Origin: Catalinimonas alkaloidigena
Lineage (GTDB): Bacteria; Bacteroidota; Bacteroidia; Cytophagales; Cyclobacteriaceae
Direction: 5' to 3'
Assembly: GCF_029504655.1 (NCBI RefSeq)
Contig: NZ_JAQFIL010000001.1
Span: forward strand, 2,485,001 to 2,549,000
DNA: 64,000 nt
How positions within the stretch are numbered: the stretch's first letter is position 1; the number at the start of each line of letters is the position of its first letter. The notes beneath the pieces were generated by a model. The model worked only from the letters and a program-made list of their open reading frames with translations. It did no database searches and was not told the DNA's origin. The position numbers and the translations under genes were made by a program. Of this stretch, positions 7,958 through 17,287 are shown piece after piece.

Positions 7958-9892
7958 CTATTTTGTGTCCAGAATTTTTATGATTTCAATCTCGGTACGG
8001 CGGTTGAGTGCGCGTCCATTTTCTTCAAATTTGTTAGAAGCGATGGGTTTGCTTTCTCCAAAACCTCTGGCTGTGATGCGGTCGGCTGATAAACCATAAT
8101 TCAAAAGATAGTCAGCTACAGCCCTGGCTCTTTTTTCTGATAATTGCTGGTTATACGCATCATCCCCTATATCATCAGTATGCCCATTGATTTGTATTAC
8201 GATATTGGGTTGAGCTTTGAGTAGGGTATAAATCTGGTTTAGTTCAACCAGAGATTCTTTGCGTATATTAGTTTTGTTAGTGTCAAAAAAGATATTTTTC
8301 AAAATACCAATCGTACCTACCTTACTTTCCTGTAAGGCAATATCTATCGTATTATCTTTGTATGACTCCAAGGCTGACGATCTTATATTCTGTGAATAGA
8401 ACAGATAACCATCACTCTCTACAGTAAGTCCGAGGTTGGTGCCTTCCGGAATGGATATTCTGAATGTACCTGTTTCGGGATCTGAAAAGGTACGTGTCAT
8501 GACGATGTTCTTTTCATTATCAGAAAGTATAATTTCCGCTTCCAAAAAGTCACCCGTTTCAATATTACGTACTTTTCCTACCAGGAATGTCTCTTTGTCT
8601 TTTTTTCTTGACAGCGTCATCAAAGGCGCGTCTTTCTTTTCCTGAATAAAATCTCTTTTATCCATCAGAATAGCATAGATGTCATTTCCGCCCAAGCCAT
8701 CTTCGCGGGCGGTGGCGTAGTATCCATATTCATTATTTTTTGTGATCACAAAGTAATTATCGTCTTGCGCCGTGTTGATAGGAAAAGCCAAGTTGATAGG
8801 AGTGGTCCACTTTTCTCTGAGATATTTGCTCTTGAAAATATCAAATCCCCCCATTCCAAGATGGCCCGTAGAGCTAAAGTACAATGTCTCACCATCAGCA
8901 TGGATAAAAGGAGCATCTTCGTCCCCTGAAGTATTTATTTTTGGACCTAGGTTGATAGGTTTTCCCCATCTGCCAAAGTCATCTAAAGTAGAGACATAAA
9001 TATCAAAACCACCGTATCCTCCAGGGCGGTTGCTGGAGAAATACAGTTTATTGCCTTCACCGTTCATGGATATGGAAAGTTCCCGGTAGGGTGAGTTTAC
9101 TCCTCCTACTGCCTTAGGCTCCCCCCAGCTTTTACTGTTAAAGGTGGAAACGTAAAAATCACCATCTCCTTCATCCATATAGATGAAAAGCTGCTTACCA
9201 TCAGGTGAGATAGCTGCTCCACACTCATGAAAATTGGTATTTACGGCACCCTTTATTTTTTCAGGGGCAGCCCACTGATTATTTTTTTTGTGTGCGATGT
9301 AGATATCCTCATAATAGTTGTTGTCATAAGCCATATCTCCACCAGTAGAGCCTTCTCTTCTGGAAGTAAAAATTAACGAATTGCCATCCGCTGTTATCAG
9401 TGGTGCGTAATCCTGATTATCTGAATTAATACTTTTAAGGTTAGTTATTTTTACATCTTTAGGGTTATTGAAATACTCAATGCCAATAGCGCACTGCATA
9501 ATATGTTGATCAGCAGCAAAAGTATTATCTGTGATTTCACGGTAAGCAGTAAAATGATCTAGCGCTTCCATAAACTGATGGTTGTACTGGTAAGCCAATG
9601 CCAGATTGTATAATAGCTGACCTTTGGGGTTGGATATGTTTTCGTATACTTTTTTAAGATAAGGTAACGCTCTGTCTTTATACTTACTTTTCAGGTAAGC
9701 CTGACCAATCCTGTAAGCGAGTTCCAGATCACCGGGCTCTTTTTCATCTGCCAGAAGGTAGGTATTGACAGCTTCAGTATAAAAACCATCTTTATAGTAT
9801 TTGTCAGCCATTTTGATCAGTTTATTGAATGACTGAGCATGGCAATTTATTGAGATTACAGAAAGGAGAACTATGCCTATTAGGTGTTTCAT
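7958..9892 (-). CDS. PorE-like OmpA-family protein (TPR, PD40, CRD, OmpA)
   Basis: The protein is about 644 residues from the internal ATG at 9892, which gives a clean signal peptide (MKHLIGIVLLSVISINCHAQ); a longer start at 9919 is possible. Domains in order are TPR repeats (about 20-150), a PD40/WD40-like beta propeller built from SPDGKQLFIY-type blades (about 165-420), a carboxypeptidase-regulatory-like beta domain, and a C-terminal OmpA peptidoglycan-binding domain with IQINGHTDDIGDDAYNQQLSEKRA. This order is the one described for PorE of the type IX secretion system, which links the outer-membrane complex to peptidoglycan. Paralogues with the same order are common in Cytophagales, so the T9SS role is inferred. 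No other T9SS gene is nearby. Confidence 0.8.
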   Translation of the reverse strand: MKHLIGIVLLSVISINCHAQSFNKLIKMADKYYKDGFYTEAVNTYLLADEKEPGDLELAYRIGQAYLKSKYKDRALPYLKKVYENISNPKGQLLYNLALAYQYNHQFMEALDHFTAYREITDNTFAADQHIMQCAIGIEYFNNPKDVKITNLKSINSDNQDYAPLITADGNSLIFTSRREGSTGGDMAYDNNYYEDIYIAHKKNNQWAAPEKIKGAVNTNFHECGAAISPDGKQLFIYMDEGDGDFYVSTFNSKSWGEPKAVGGVNSPYRELSISMNGEGNKLYFSSNRPGGYGGFDIYVSTLDDFGRWGKPINLGPKINTSGDEDAPFIHADGETLYFSSTGHLGMGGFDIFKSKYLREKWTTPINLAFPINTAQDDNYFVITKNNEYGYYATAREDGLGGNDIYAILMDKRDFIQEKKDAPLMTLSRKKDKETFLVGKVRNIETGDFLEAEIILSDNEKNIVMTRTFSDPETGTFRISIPEGTNLGLTVESDGYLFYSQNIRSSALESYKDNTIDIALQESKVGTIGILKNIFFDTNKTNIRKESLVELNQIYTLLKAQPNIVIQINGHTDDIGDDAYNQQLSEKRARAVADYLLNYGLSADRITARGFGESKPIASNKFEENGRALNRRTEIEIIKILDTK

Positions 9893-10039
9893 AAACCGTA
9901 TGCTTTTAAAAAAACGCATACAGCAAGTAGATCGAGTGCTTATAGAATAAAAACTCAGATTTGTTTACAACCTATGGATGTACAATAAGCGATAGTTTTG
10001 TAGTACAATTGCTTTCAAAATGTATTCAGCAAAGGGTAA

Positions 10040-11359
10040 CTATTCGTTTCCTTTGAGCCACATTTTAATCAGTGAACGATAGTCAGTGTAATGAATATAA
10101 CGTTCGTTGGTTAAGAAAAATACCTGAAGCGGGTTTCCTTCTTCAGCATTCAATACCGCGTAAGGGCGTATGTTATCCAGTGTTGATGAAGAAGTGATTT
10201 GTTGTGCTTTCCACCTCCCTTTTTCTAATCTTTTCCACTGTTCAATTTCAAATATTCCGTTTTGCTCAGTGGATAAATAGACTATCTCAGGATTCTCATG
10301 ATCCAAAACCACTCCTCCTGAATAATTCATTTCTCTTTCTACGGTTCCGGCCAATGTTTGAGGAAACCACTTGCCGGCATGAGTGAGGAACTGGCGTTCC
10401 CATTGCTTTCCGTTCCATCGTGCATAGTGGTAATAGTGGGAGGAGTCATCAGGAAAAGAGGCATAGGTAAGTACAGGGTTTCCATCATCATCCGCAGCGA
10501 TATCCCAGATCCAGGCTTTGTTGGATGTAGAACCATCATGCACCATCTCTGCCTGTTGTGGACTGAAGGGCACCTCAGATAAAGATATTATTTTTTCTCC
10601 ACTGGCTTTATGAAAGTCACCATCCTCGTAATAGGCATAGTAGATACTGTTGGTAGTTTCATTTCTTGGGTGACCATCCGTAAAAGCGATATGAAGCCTT
10701 TCACCATCACTATAGACTTTTACATAAGGCCTCCGGTTTCGGTATATTCTTTCAGGCAGAATCAGGATTTTACCTTTCGTCCAAGTCTTTCCGCCATCCT
10801 TTGAGATAGAGTAGTTAGGTTTAAAGTCCATACCCCTCCATAATAAAAAGAGCTCATCCTTAACTTTCCATACATTTACATAAGTGTAAGTTTTGGAATA
10901 GCCAGCGTAGGTTGTGGTATCATTTAGTGTTAAAGAACGCCTTTCTTCCCAACTGTTTATATTTTCAGGCTCACGACTAACTAGCTGGTAGATAGGTGTT
11001 TCACGAGAGTGTTTAGCATAAAAAACCATGATACGTCCATCCTCAGTAAAGTGCAATGCGGGATTATCATGGTCGTCTATTTCCAGATTTTCGTGCAGTA
11101 CTTCGGTTTCAATTTGATCACTGTTATGATCATAATAGCCAATCAGGATATTGCCGGTTGAGTCTACCCAGGAGGCATAGGTCCTTTGGTGCTTACCTTC
11201 ATAGTAAACTGCCCTGGGGTCAGAAAACCAACACCAGGCACCATCATCACTAAAGGTCTTTACGGCTGATGGTTCATCAAGTGTTTGTGCTGAAACTTTA
11301 ATGCAGATAAGGCAATAAGCCCATAGCAGGAAAAGAGAAAATGCTGATAATTTTTTCAT
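10040..11359 (-). CDS. Secreted BNR_4 beta-propeller protein
   Basis: This 439-residue protein has a signal peptide (hydrophobic core SLFLLWAYCLICIK, cleavage after VSAQ). It is of the BNR_4 repeat group: DDGAWCWFSDPRAVYYEG opens the first blade, and further blades carry DHDNPALHFTEDGRIMVFY, YSISKDGGKTWTKGK and NPVLTYASFPDD. Members occur in polysaccharide-utilisation loci of marine Bacteroidota and include polysaccharide lyases and proteins of unknown activity. The invariant WCWFSDPRA string is characteristic of the family, but the catalytic residues are not settled. No PUL genes flank it. Confidence 0.8.
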   Translation of the reverse strand: MKKLSAFSLFLLWAYCLICIKVSAQTLDEPSAVKTFSDDGAWCWFSDPRAVYYEGKHQRTYASWVDSTGNILIGYYDHNSDQIETEVLHENLEIDDHDNPALHFTEDGRIMVFYAKHSRETPIYQLVSREPENINSWEERRSLTLNDTTTYAGYSKTYTYVNVWKVKDELFLLWRGMDFKPNYSISKDGGKTWTKGKILILPERIYRNRRPYVKVYSDGERLHIAFTDGHPRNETTNSIYYAYYEDGDFHKASGEKIISLSEVPFSPQQAEMVHDGSTSNKAWIWDIAADDDGNPVLTYASFPDDSSHYYHYARWNGKQWERQFLTHAGKWFPQTLAGTVEREMNYSGGVVLDHENPEIVYLSTEQNGIFEIEQWKRLEKGRWKAQQITSSSTLDNIRPYAVLNAEEGNPLQVFFLTNERYIHYTDYRSLIKMWLKGNE

Positions 11360-11518
11360 AGGTTGTTATAAAACAGTAGAGCACATGCCCGCTACCCTAC
11401 GTCTCAGTAAAATAGAAAGAGCATGATGCTCCCAAAAATATAAACATCTTCTTAATAGTGAAACCTATGATAATTTAAATGCCAGCTATGCTAATGTTTA
11501 GAGAAGTAGTTTTAGCTT

Positions 11519-12115
11519 CTAAGATGCTTTAGGTGCTCTGCGATAGCAGTAATAGCTGAGTACTTCAATGATTGCTAACCTGATCGCTTGATTGATAGGA
11601 TAAAACTTATCTGTAAGCCTGTGGTCAACATTGCACAAACGATAATAATAGTTGCGCATAACCGGACTTGCCTTTCCTTCTTTTACCCAATGTTCCGCTT
11701 TACTGTATATTTCTGGGAGCTCTGTTTTGATGACACTGCAAGTAGAAAGTCTTTTTACTCCGTATTTATCAAATGCTGCAGAAAATCCGAAAAGGCGACA
11801 GATGAGCCCTCTCTGTGGATAAGAGGTGCATTTTCCCTGTCGGCTGTCAACACTGAATGTCTGAAGGATCGCACAAACCTGATCTTCCTGATAGCTTCTT
11901 AATTTTTCTAACCACTGTTCAGCCTGATTATTCACAAATAAATGATAGGCAAGTGGTAAAAATTCAAGCACGGTTGCCTCTATATCTGACTTAAAACAAC
12001 ATTTACCACAACCTGCTATGCAGTGCATACCGGTATCTTGACGAAAGGCCTGCATCTCCTGATCCAGTTCCTTATAAAGCTTTTCAACTGCTTTTACTTT
12101 TTTCTTGATGGACAT
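11519..12115 (-). CDS. YkgJ-family cysteine-cluster protein
   Basis: This 198-residue cytosolic protein has the metal-chelating cysteine cluster of the YkgJ/CxxCxxCC family: CIAGCGKCCFKSDI at residues 32-45, then GKCTSYPQRGLICRLFG and a further Cys in STCSVIK. The family binds zinc or iron and has no defined reaction. The gene starts 74 bases after the stop of the type ISP-like gene in the same direction and may be cotranscribed with it. Confidence 0.85.
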   Translation of the reverse strand: MSIKKKVKAVEKLYKELDQEMQAFRQDTGMHCIAGCGKCCFKSDIEATVLEFLPLAYHLFVNNQAEQWLEKLRSYQEDQVCAILQTFSVDSRQGKCTSYPQRGLICRLFGFSAAFDKYGVKRLSTCSVIKTELPEIYSKAEHWVKEGKASPVMRNYYYRLCNVDHRLTDKFYPINQAIRLAIIEVLSYYCYRRAPKAS

Positions 12116-12188
12116 ATATAATTTTAAACTGAGATTAATACTGTAAATCAGGAAGAAGAGTTGCAGTTAGTATGAAAATAATTTTAGC

Positions 12189-13901
12189 CTACAAAGAAGG
12201 CTGGCGAGAAGCATCTTTCATCTCTTCAGCAATATAGACAAGCTGGACTGAAAGACTACATAAATGTTTAATTTGCTCAATGATTTCGGAAGGCTCATCA
12301 AGTATAGGCAGGTTGAATTGAGATTGATTTTTCTTCTTTTTACGCTGCCATTTAAGGAGGTACTCTAAATAGTGTGCAAAAGGGTAGCGCCCATCAAATT
12401 GATACTTCCAGACCTGATTCGGGATATTACTTAACGTAACTGATTTGTTCTGCTCTGTTAATATGATAAGCCCTCTTTCTACATCAAACTGATAACTAAA
12501 ATATTTGCTGATTTTCTTTTCGTGTATTTCTTCCTTCATTTGTATCGCTGAAGGTATGCTGCTTTTATTGTGTTCAGTAGTGTGGGCTACAAATATTAGT
12601 TTTCCCCATGCTACCCACTGCCTGAAACCGGGGTACAAGGGGACTCTGGGAAGCTCTTTCTCTAAAAATTCCTGATATTTATGAGGGTATTCAGGATCAT
12701 GTAAGACGGCAAAGGTATAGTAAAAAATGTTTTCTTTATTGACCGCTTCTGCATCTTTTTTGGCATCGTCATGCGCACGTGTGAGTATCGCAAGCTGATC
12801 TTTGAGCTCTTCTATGTAGGCTTTTACCTTTTGATAAATTACTTTTCTTTCAATCGCATCTCTTTCAAGGCGAAGCACTTTTCTCTTGAACTCATCAATT
12901 TTTTTGTAGGGTGGGGTAAGTAATTCTACATCAGAAGTAAAGTGGCGTGCTTCTTCTAACAAGTTATTGATTTGTGTTGGATATTTACTGATCACCGGGA
13001 GGTCACGGCTCACGCTTTCAATCTTATCAAGGGTTTGTGTAATACCTTCAGGCGGGAAAACAATGAAAGTCTGGTTGTGGGCTTTGGTTTTTTTTTGATA
13101 GTGTTCTTTGAAGTTTTTTAAAGTACTATCGCTAATATTTAGCGATGAGGGACCGCTCAGATGCTGACTGTTCAATGGAAAAACAAAAAACTTGTTCCAA
13201 AATTTGCTGCCCCACAGATTGACCAGCGGGTATACGTATTGATGTCGTTGACTATATGCTATTGCTGGAATACCTGTATTTTCCTCAGCAATCAGCTTTT
13301 CTTCCACATAAGCAAAAACTGAGACATAAGGTTCAAGCTCAATTTTTTTGATTTTTTGTTTGTCAAAAGTCAGCGTGACTCCTTCTTCAGCCATATTGAG
13401 TAAATGAGCAGGCCAGTTTATCAAAGGGTCGGAAACATCATTTTTTTTGTGGAGCTTCGCATATTGCCTGAGCACAAATTTAACCTTTTTTTCAAGCAGT
13501 TTAGGGTTGATATCAGTAAACCAGGCCTCCATCAGGCGTGCACTTCCCTTTTGGTAGCTGTCAAATATGGACGATTTCTGATCGTAAATAGCAAGATGTT
13601 GAAAAAAATCGCTTTCCGGTAAACCTAACCAATAATCCTGTTGATCGGTATAAACGTTTTGCCATTTTAGCTCTTCAAAATCTTTTGTTTCCTCCTGGTT
13701 AAATTTTAGGAGGGAAACATCAGTATGTTGAATGTTGGTAGTTTTTGTAGCTTTTGCCTTTTTGATGAGGTACAGCACAGCCAGTCCATCATCTTCATTT
13801 TTCAATTCAAGAATGTATATTTCCTGAAAAATATATTCCAGAAATCGTCTGAAATCACTGTGTTTTGAATCGCTCAAAAAATATCCGGGCAATAAACACA
13901 T
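12189..13901 (-). CDS. 3' part of a frameshifted, type ISP restriction-enzyme-like protein
   Basis: The first open start is the ATG at 13901, but the same frame runs open and homologous upstream to about 14000, so this is the 3' portion of a longer gene. From 13980 the frame reads ERLILWSANHLGEQGII, then MCLLPGYFLSDS and FRRFLEYIFQEIYILELK. That matches the end of the MTase domain of type ISP (LlaBIII/LlaGI-like) enzymes. The C-terminal half (IFYYTFAVLHDPEYPHKYQE, ELPRVPLYPGFRQW, SNIPNQVWKYQFDGR) matches their target-recognition domain. A lysine-rich helical segment (about 300-380) matches the spacer helices. It follows the 349-codon upstream frame with only an A7 tract between them. Expected product if joined: about 923 residues. 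Confidence 0.8.
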   Translation of the reverse strand: MCLLPGYFLSDSKHSDFRRFLEYIFQEIYILELKNEDDGLAVLYLIKKAKATKTTNIQHTDVSLLKFNQEETKDFEELKWQNVYTDQQDYWLGLPESDFFQHLAIYDQKSSIFDSYQKGSARLMEAWFTDINPKLLEKKVKFVLRQYAKLHKKNDVSDPLINWPAHLLNMAEEGVTLTFDKQKIKKIELEPYVSVFAYVEEKLIAEENTGIPAIAYSQRHQYVYPLVNLWGSKFWNKFFVFPLNSQHLSGPSSLNISDSTLKNFKEHYQKKTKAHNQTFIVFPPEGITQTLDKIESVSRDLPVISKYPTQINNLLEEARHFTSDVELLTPPYKKIDEFKRKVLRLERDAIERKVIYQKVKAYIEELKDQLAILTRAHDDAKKDAEAVNKENIFYYTFAVLHDPEYPHKYQEFLEKELPRVPLYPGFRQWVAWGKLIFVAHTTEHNKSSIPSAIQMKEEIHEKKISKYFSYQFDVERGLIILTEQNKSVTLSNIPNQVWKYQFDGRYPFAHYLEYLLKWQRKKKKNQSQFNLPILDEPSEIIEQIKHLCSLSVQLVYIAEEMKDASRQPSL

Positions 13902-13980
13902 TATGATTCCTTGCTCACCCAGGTGGTTTGCAGACCATAAAATTAGTCTTTCCTTTTCTCCTGAAACTTTAGTTTCCAGC

Positions 13981-14961
13981 TTAAGCTCTTTTTTTAGATT
14001 TTAAAATTTGCTGGTCCAGGATGGGAATAGCCTTTTTAATATAAGGGTAAGGATGAGGTAGCCTGAGGTCAAGACAGATAGCGGTAAAGTCATGATCATT
14101 TAGCTGTGTTGCGACTACTTGTTTACCCTCTTTTTCAGTAAATAAGTTCGTTTGATGCCCCAGGCCTTGTACATTCAACGGATCCTGCCATTGGGCAGGA
14201 AGATGAATTTCACTTTCAGTTTCATGAGCAGATTCGGAAAAACACTTTTGCAGGTAATCAAACAAATCAGTAAAACAGTAAAGACTTCTTTTTTGCTTTA
14301 CTTCTTCCTGTACATCCTCCTCTACAACCGATAGCAAACTTTTCTCCCAATAGCTTTCCTTAGTATTGATGAACAGAATTTCAATATCTTTATCGTTTAT
14401 GCTTTTGCCAAGCTTCCGTTTAAGCAGATAATTATTTAACTGATGAAGTTTTGAAATTGCTTCCTGAGAGAGGAGAGGGGGGAAAGTAGCGTATCTGAGG
14501 TAATGCCAAGTCGCCTGCTGTATTTCAAGCGGAAAAGCGGAGATCCCTTTATTGATAAAATTATCTCCCAAAGTATTGCGTTGAGAACTTTTTTTCAGAT
14601 GCTGAATGATATCCTTCAAACTATATAAGGCAGGGGCATTCCTAATCTTCTCCCATTTAGCTTCGTCCTCTAAAAATGAAAACAGGAAAGCGTCAGCAAG
14701 AATAATGTGTATGTCTTTTTCATCAAGTTTTGCCGACAAACAGGCTCTGACTTGATCTGTAAAATGTACAAGAAGGGATTGAAAAGGTCTGGACTGTGCT
14801 TTTTCCTTTTCAATGTACTTAGTGACTGAATGATTAAGTTGATTGTACTCATTTTTCCATCCGTCAAGCTTTTTTTGTAAGCCGTGTAATGATTCCTCGT
14901 CCAGTGCGTATGCAATCCGGAGTTGGTTAAGAAAAGCAATGTGTCTTTTATCTAAAGGCAT
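13981..14961 (-). CDS. 5' part of the same type ISP-like protein, MTase motifs lost
   Basis: The ATG at 14961 (MPLDKRHIAFLNQLRIAYAL) is preferred over a start at 15030 because the latter lies inside the terminator hairpin of the upstream YtxH gene. The frame ends at a TAA at 13981-13983 just after an A7 tract; reading six As instead continues directly into the 12189-13901 frame. The helical region LLVHFTDQVRACLSAKL resembles the segment before the MTase core of type ISP enzymes. No SAM-binding motif I is present, and the place of the catalytic NPPY motif holds CLDLRLPHPYPYIKKAI. Nuclease and helicase domains are also absent. So even a repaired protein should be unable to methylate or cleave by the known mechanism. 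Confidence 0.75.
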   Translation of the reverse strand: MPLDKRHIAFLNQLRIAYALDEESLHGLQKKLDGWKNEYNQLNHSVTKYIEKEKAQSRPFQSLLVHFTDQVRACLSAKLDEKDIHIILADAFLFSFLEDEAKWEKIRNAPALYSLKDIIQHLKKSSQRNTLGDNFINKGISAFPLEIQQATWHYLRYATFPPLLSQEAISKLHQLNNYLLKRKLGKSINDKDIEILFINTKESYWEKSLLSVVEEDVQEEVKQKRSLYCFTDLFDYLQKCFSESAHETESEIHLPAQWQDPLNVQGLGHQTNLFTEKEGKQVVATQLNDHDFTAICLDLRLPHPYPYIKKAIPILDQQILKSKKRA

Positions 14962-15012
14962 GTTGAGCAGAGACAAGCGTAGGAATAGCTCAAGAAAATG
15001 AGATAATAGGAA

Positions 15013-15041
15013 TAAAAAAAGTTCGGCCATTAAGCCGAACT
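15013..15041 (-). terminator. Terminator after the YtxH gene
   Basis: On the minus strand AGTTCGGC, a 6-base loop and GCCGAACT are followed by seven T residues. It lies 17 bases past the YtxH stop and rules out the longest start for the next gene. Confidence 0.8.
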
Positions 15042-15057
15042 GATCAATTAAATTATC

Positions 15058-15456
15058 TTAAGAGGGATTATTGCCATTCATGCCAAGTTTTTCTTCAGCA
15101 TGTTTGCGTGCTTCTTCCATCTCTGATTCTAAGTCAAAGTGTCCGTTTTCAGTCAAAAAAAAACTACTGATTCTATCTCTCAGCTTGTCGCCAGACTCCG
15201 GCGCCAGCAATAAGGCCATGATGCCCCCGGCAATTAAACCACCTGCCAGACCGGCAAAAATAGCAGTGTTGTCATCAGTCTGCTTTCTTTTTGGTTTCAG
15301 CAGTAAATGCTGTTGTTCTAAAAGTTTTTCTTTCAAGACTTTATTCATGGCCAGTGCTGAACCGGTCACGTAGCTTATTGTTTTAAGGGCTTCTAAAGAA
15401 GGAAACTTTTTTTTCTTCTTTTTGCCGAATGTAAAGTTACTGCTTCCAAATTTCAT
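15058..15456 (-). CDS. YtxH-domain protein
   Basis: This 132-residue protein has a lysine-rich N-terminal part (FGKKKKKKFPSLEALK), one glycine-rich membrane segment (AIFAGLAGGLIAGGIMALLLAP) and the family tail ESGDKLRDRISSFF followed by an acidic helix. This is the YtxH/gas-vesicle-like family, small single-pass proteins often linked to stress in Bacteroidota and Firmicutes, without a known reaction. It is longer at its N-terminus than the typical 90-110 residue members. It is a single transcription unit with its own terminator. Confidence 0.8.
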   Translation of the reverse strand: MKFGSSNFTFGKKKKKKFPSLEALKTISYVTGSALAMNKVLKEKLLEQQHLLLKPKRKQTDDNTAIFAGLAGGLIAGGIMALLLAPESGDKLRDRISSFFLTENGHFDLESEMEEARKHAEEKLGMNGNNPS

Positions 15457-15570
15457 AGATGAAAAAGTTTAATGGTTTAAAATGTATTCTTTAAATGTAA
15501 TTTACGATGATTATAAAGATATACAAACGATATCCGAAGGCTGATGTTATGCCTGTTTGAAATAACTGTG

Positions 15571-16233
15571 TCAATAAATGATCTCAGGCTCTGCATCACT
15601 TAGAGCCTGCTCATTAAGTTTCCAGAATTGCGCAGCTACAGCATCAGGATGATACTTTTCATCACTTTTTTGTACAATGCCGTTGACTGTGACAGTAGCC
15701 ACATGAATGTTAAGCGGCTTGAGCTGTTCATGAAGGCTATAAGCCAGGTTACGGAGACCAGCTTTACCAATTGCTAATGATCCGTAGCTTGGATTAGGAT
15801 GTATAGACAATCCTCCACCTGTAAAAAATATTTTGCCTTTGCCTGAGTTTTCCATCTCCTGGCTAACTGTACGGCTCGCGATAAGGGCGCCCAAGGTATT
15901 AACCCTGAAATCCATCATAAGGTCATCTTCATCCATGGTCATCAGATCCACTTCCCTAACGGCGGCAGCATTGTATACCAGCACTTCAGTGGGGCCTAAT
16001 GATTCACGAATATATGCAAGGCAGGAGATAAGTTGTTGACTGTCAGATACATCAGCGATGTAATAATAGGCTTCAACCTTGTCCCGCTGCAATTTTTTCT
16101 GGTATTGACTTAGTTTTTCATCAGATCTGGAAATCATAGCGATGGTAAAGCCCTGATGACCAAATTTACTTGCAATAGACATGCTGATGCCTTCTCCCAT
16201 GCCTACAATTGTAAGAATCTTGCTGCTAGCCAT
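15571..16233 (-). CDS. SDR-family oxidoreductase with altered active site
   Basis: This 220-residue Rossmann protein (ILTIVGMGEGISMSIASKFG) has the conserved strand AEVLVYNAAAVRE in place of NNAG and the segment SYGSLAIGKAGLRNLAYSL. When aligned on the lysine of GKAG, the residue four positions before it is leucine, not the catalytic tyrosine of YxxxK. A tyrosine does occur three residues further upstream. Related glycine-modified SDRs of unknown function are found in plants, cyanobacteria and Bacteroidota. It is likely cytosolic. No neighbour indicates a substrate. Confidence 0.8.
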   Translation of the reverse strand: MASSKILTIVGMGEGISMSIASKFGHQGFTIAMISRSDEKLSQYQKKLQRDKVEAYYYIADVSDSQQLISCLAYIRESLGPTEVLVYNAAAVREVDLMTMDEDDLMMDFRVNTLGALIASRTVSQEMENSGKGKIFFTGGGLSIHPNPSYGSLAIGKAGLRNLAYSLHEQLKPLNIHVATVTVNGIVQKSDEKYHPDAVAAQFWKLNEQALSDAEPEIIY

Positions 16234-16367
16234 ATAGTTAAGTATGCATTTTCCCTAAAATAACTTAAAAAGAGTGCTAAAGTTATAGGCCCAAGAGAAG
16301 GAATACTTTGCTTTATTGCTGGCAATAATAACAATATCCTGGTTCTACCACATTGATCAAAATCTGG

Positions 16368-17204
16368 CTATCCACTTGGCTTACTATTAAAAAAGTTACT
16401 GAAAAAAAGAAATTGGTACTGAACAGCATTGTCCCAGTAAGCCCAATTATGTTTTCCTGGCCTTTCTATATAATCATGGGGTATATCGTTTTCCAGGAGT
16501 TTATGATGGAGACGCCGATTAATTTCAAAAAAGAAATCATCAACCCCACAATCTATGATTATTTTCAACTGAGCTGACTTGATCAGGTCAATCATATTGA
16601 TCACGGATAGAGAATCCCATCGGGCCGGATATTTTGAATAAGGCCCAAGTTTCTCATCTATTTCCCAGCCGTTGATGTCATAAGTAAGATCAACGCCCCC
16701 GCTCATGCTTCCCGCGGCACCAAAGGTTTGCTGATGCCTGATGCCCAGAAACAAGCCTCCATGACCTCCCATACTTAATCCGGTAATTGCTCTGCTGTTT
16801 GCTTCCGGTATTGTGCGATAGGCGGAATCCACAAAGTGAACCACCTCATTTGCGATATGGGTTTCGTACTGACTCTGAGGGTCAATAGGGCTATCAATAT
16901 ACCAGCTATTATAACCTCCATCCGGCATCACAACGATGAGCTGGTACTGATCCGCCAGGGAAGGCACTACACTTGCTTTGGTAGTCCAGCCTGCGTAACT
17001 GTCACTATAGCCATGCAGAAGGTAAACAGTAGGGTAATGATCAGTAGATTCTGCATATCCCTCAGGGGTGATGACAATGGCTGGAATGTTTTTGTTCATC
17101 GCCTCACTATAAATCTCCACTGTATCAATCTGCGCAGCATGTAAAGTGCTAAGCTGGGTGAGTAGTATAAAACTTCCTAGCAGACAGCGAGTCATTTTGT
17201 GCAT
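16368..17204 (-). CDS. Secreted esterase (esterase D / FrmB-like family)
   Basis: This 278-residue alpha/beta hydrolase has a signal peptide (TRCLLGSFILLTQLSTLHAA) and an exported mature part. The nucleophile elbow is GLSMGGHGG (Ser at about 133); the acidic residue lies in IDCGVDDFFFE and the histidine in PGKHNWAYW near the C-terminus. This family includes feruloyl esterases, S-formylglutathione hydrolase-like proteins and mycolyltransferases; the signal peptide argues for a polymer- or ester-cleaving role outside the cytosol. It is the last complete core gene before the accessory island. A fragment of a close paralogue (AAQIDTVQM) lies at 31605-31660. Confidence 0.88.
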   Translation of the reverse strand: MHKMTRCLLGSFILLTQLSTLHAAQIDTVEIYSEAMNKNIPAIVITPEGYAESTDHYPTVYLLHGYSDSYAGWTTKASVVPSLADQYQLIVVMPDGGYNSWYIDSPIDPQSQYETHIANEVVHFVDSAYRTIPEANSRAITGLSMGGHGGLFLGIRHQQTFGAAGSMSGGVDLTYDINGWEIDEKLGPYSKYPARWDSLSVINMIDLIKSAQLKIIIDCGVDDFFFEINRRLHHKLLENDIPHDYIERPGKHNWAYWDNAVQYQFLFFSNFFNSKPSG

Positions 17205-17287
17205 ATCCTTTTTTTGCTGTCAATTTAAAGGCTTTTCATTCAATATGGTAGAAAAATGCAATATCTCTTATCCATTGCTTAGTACAC

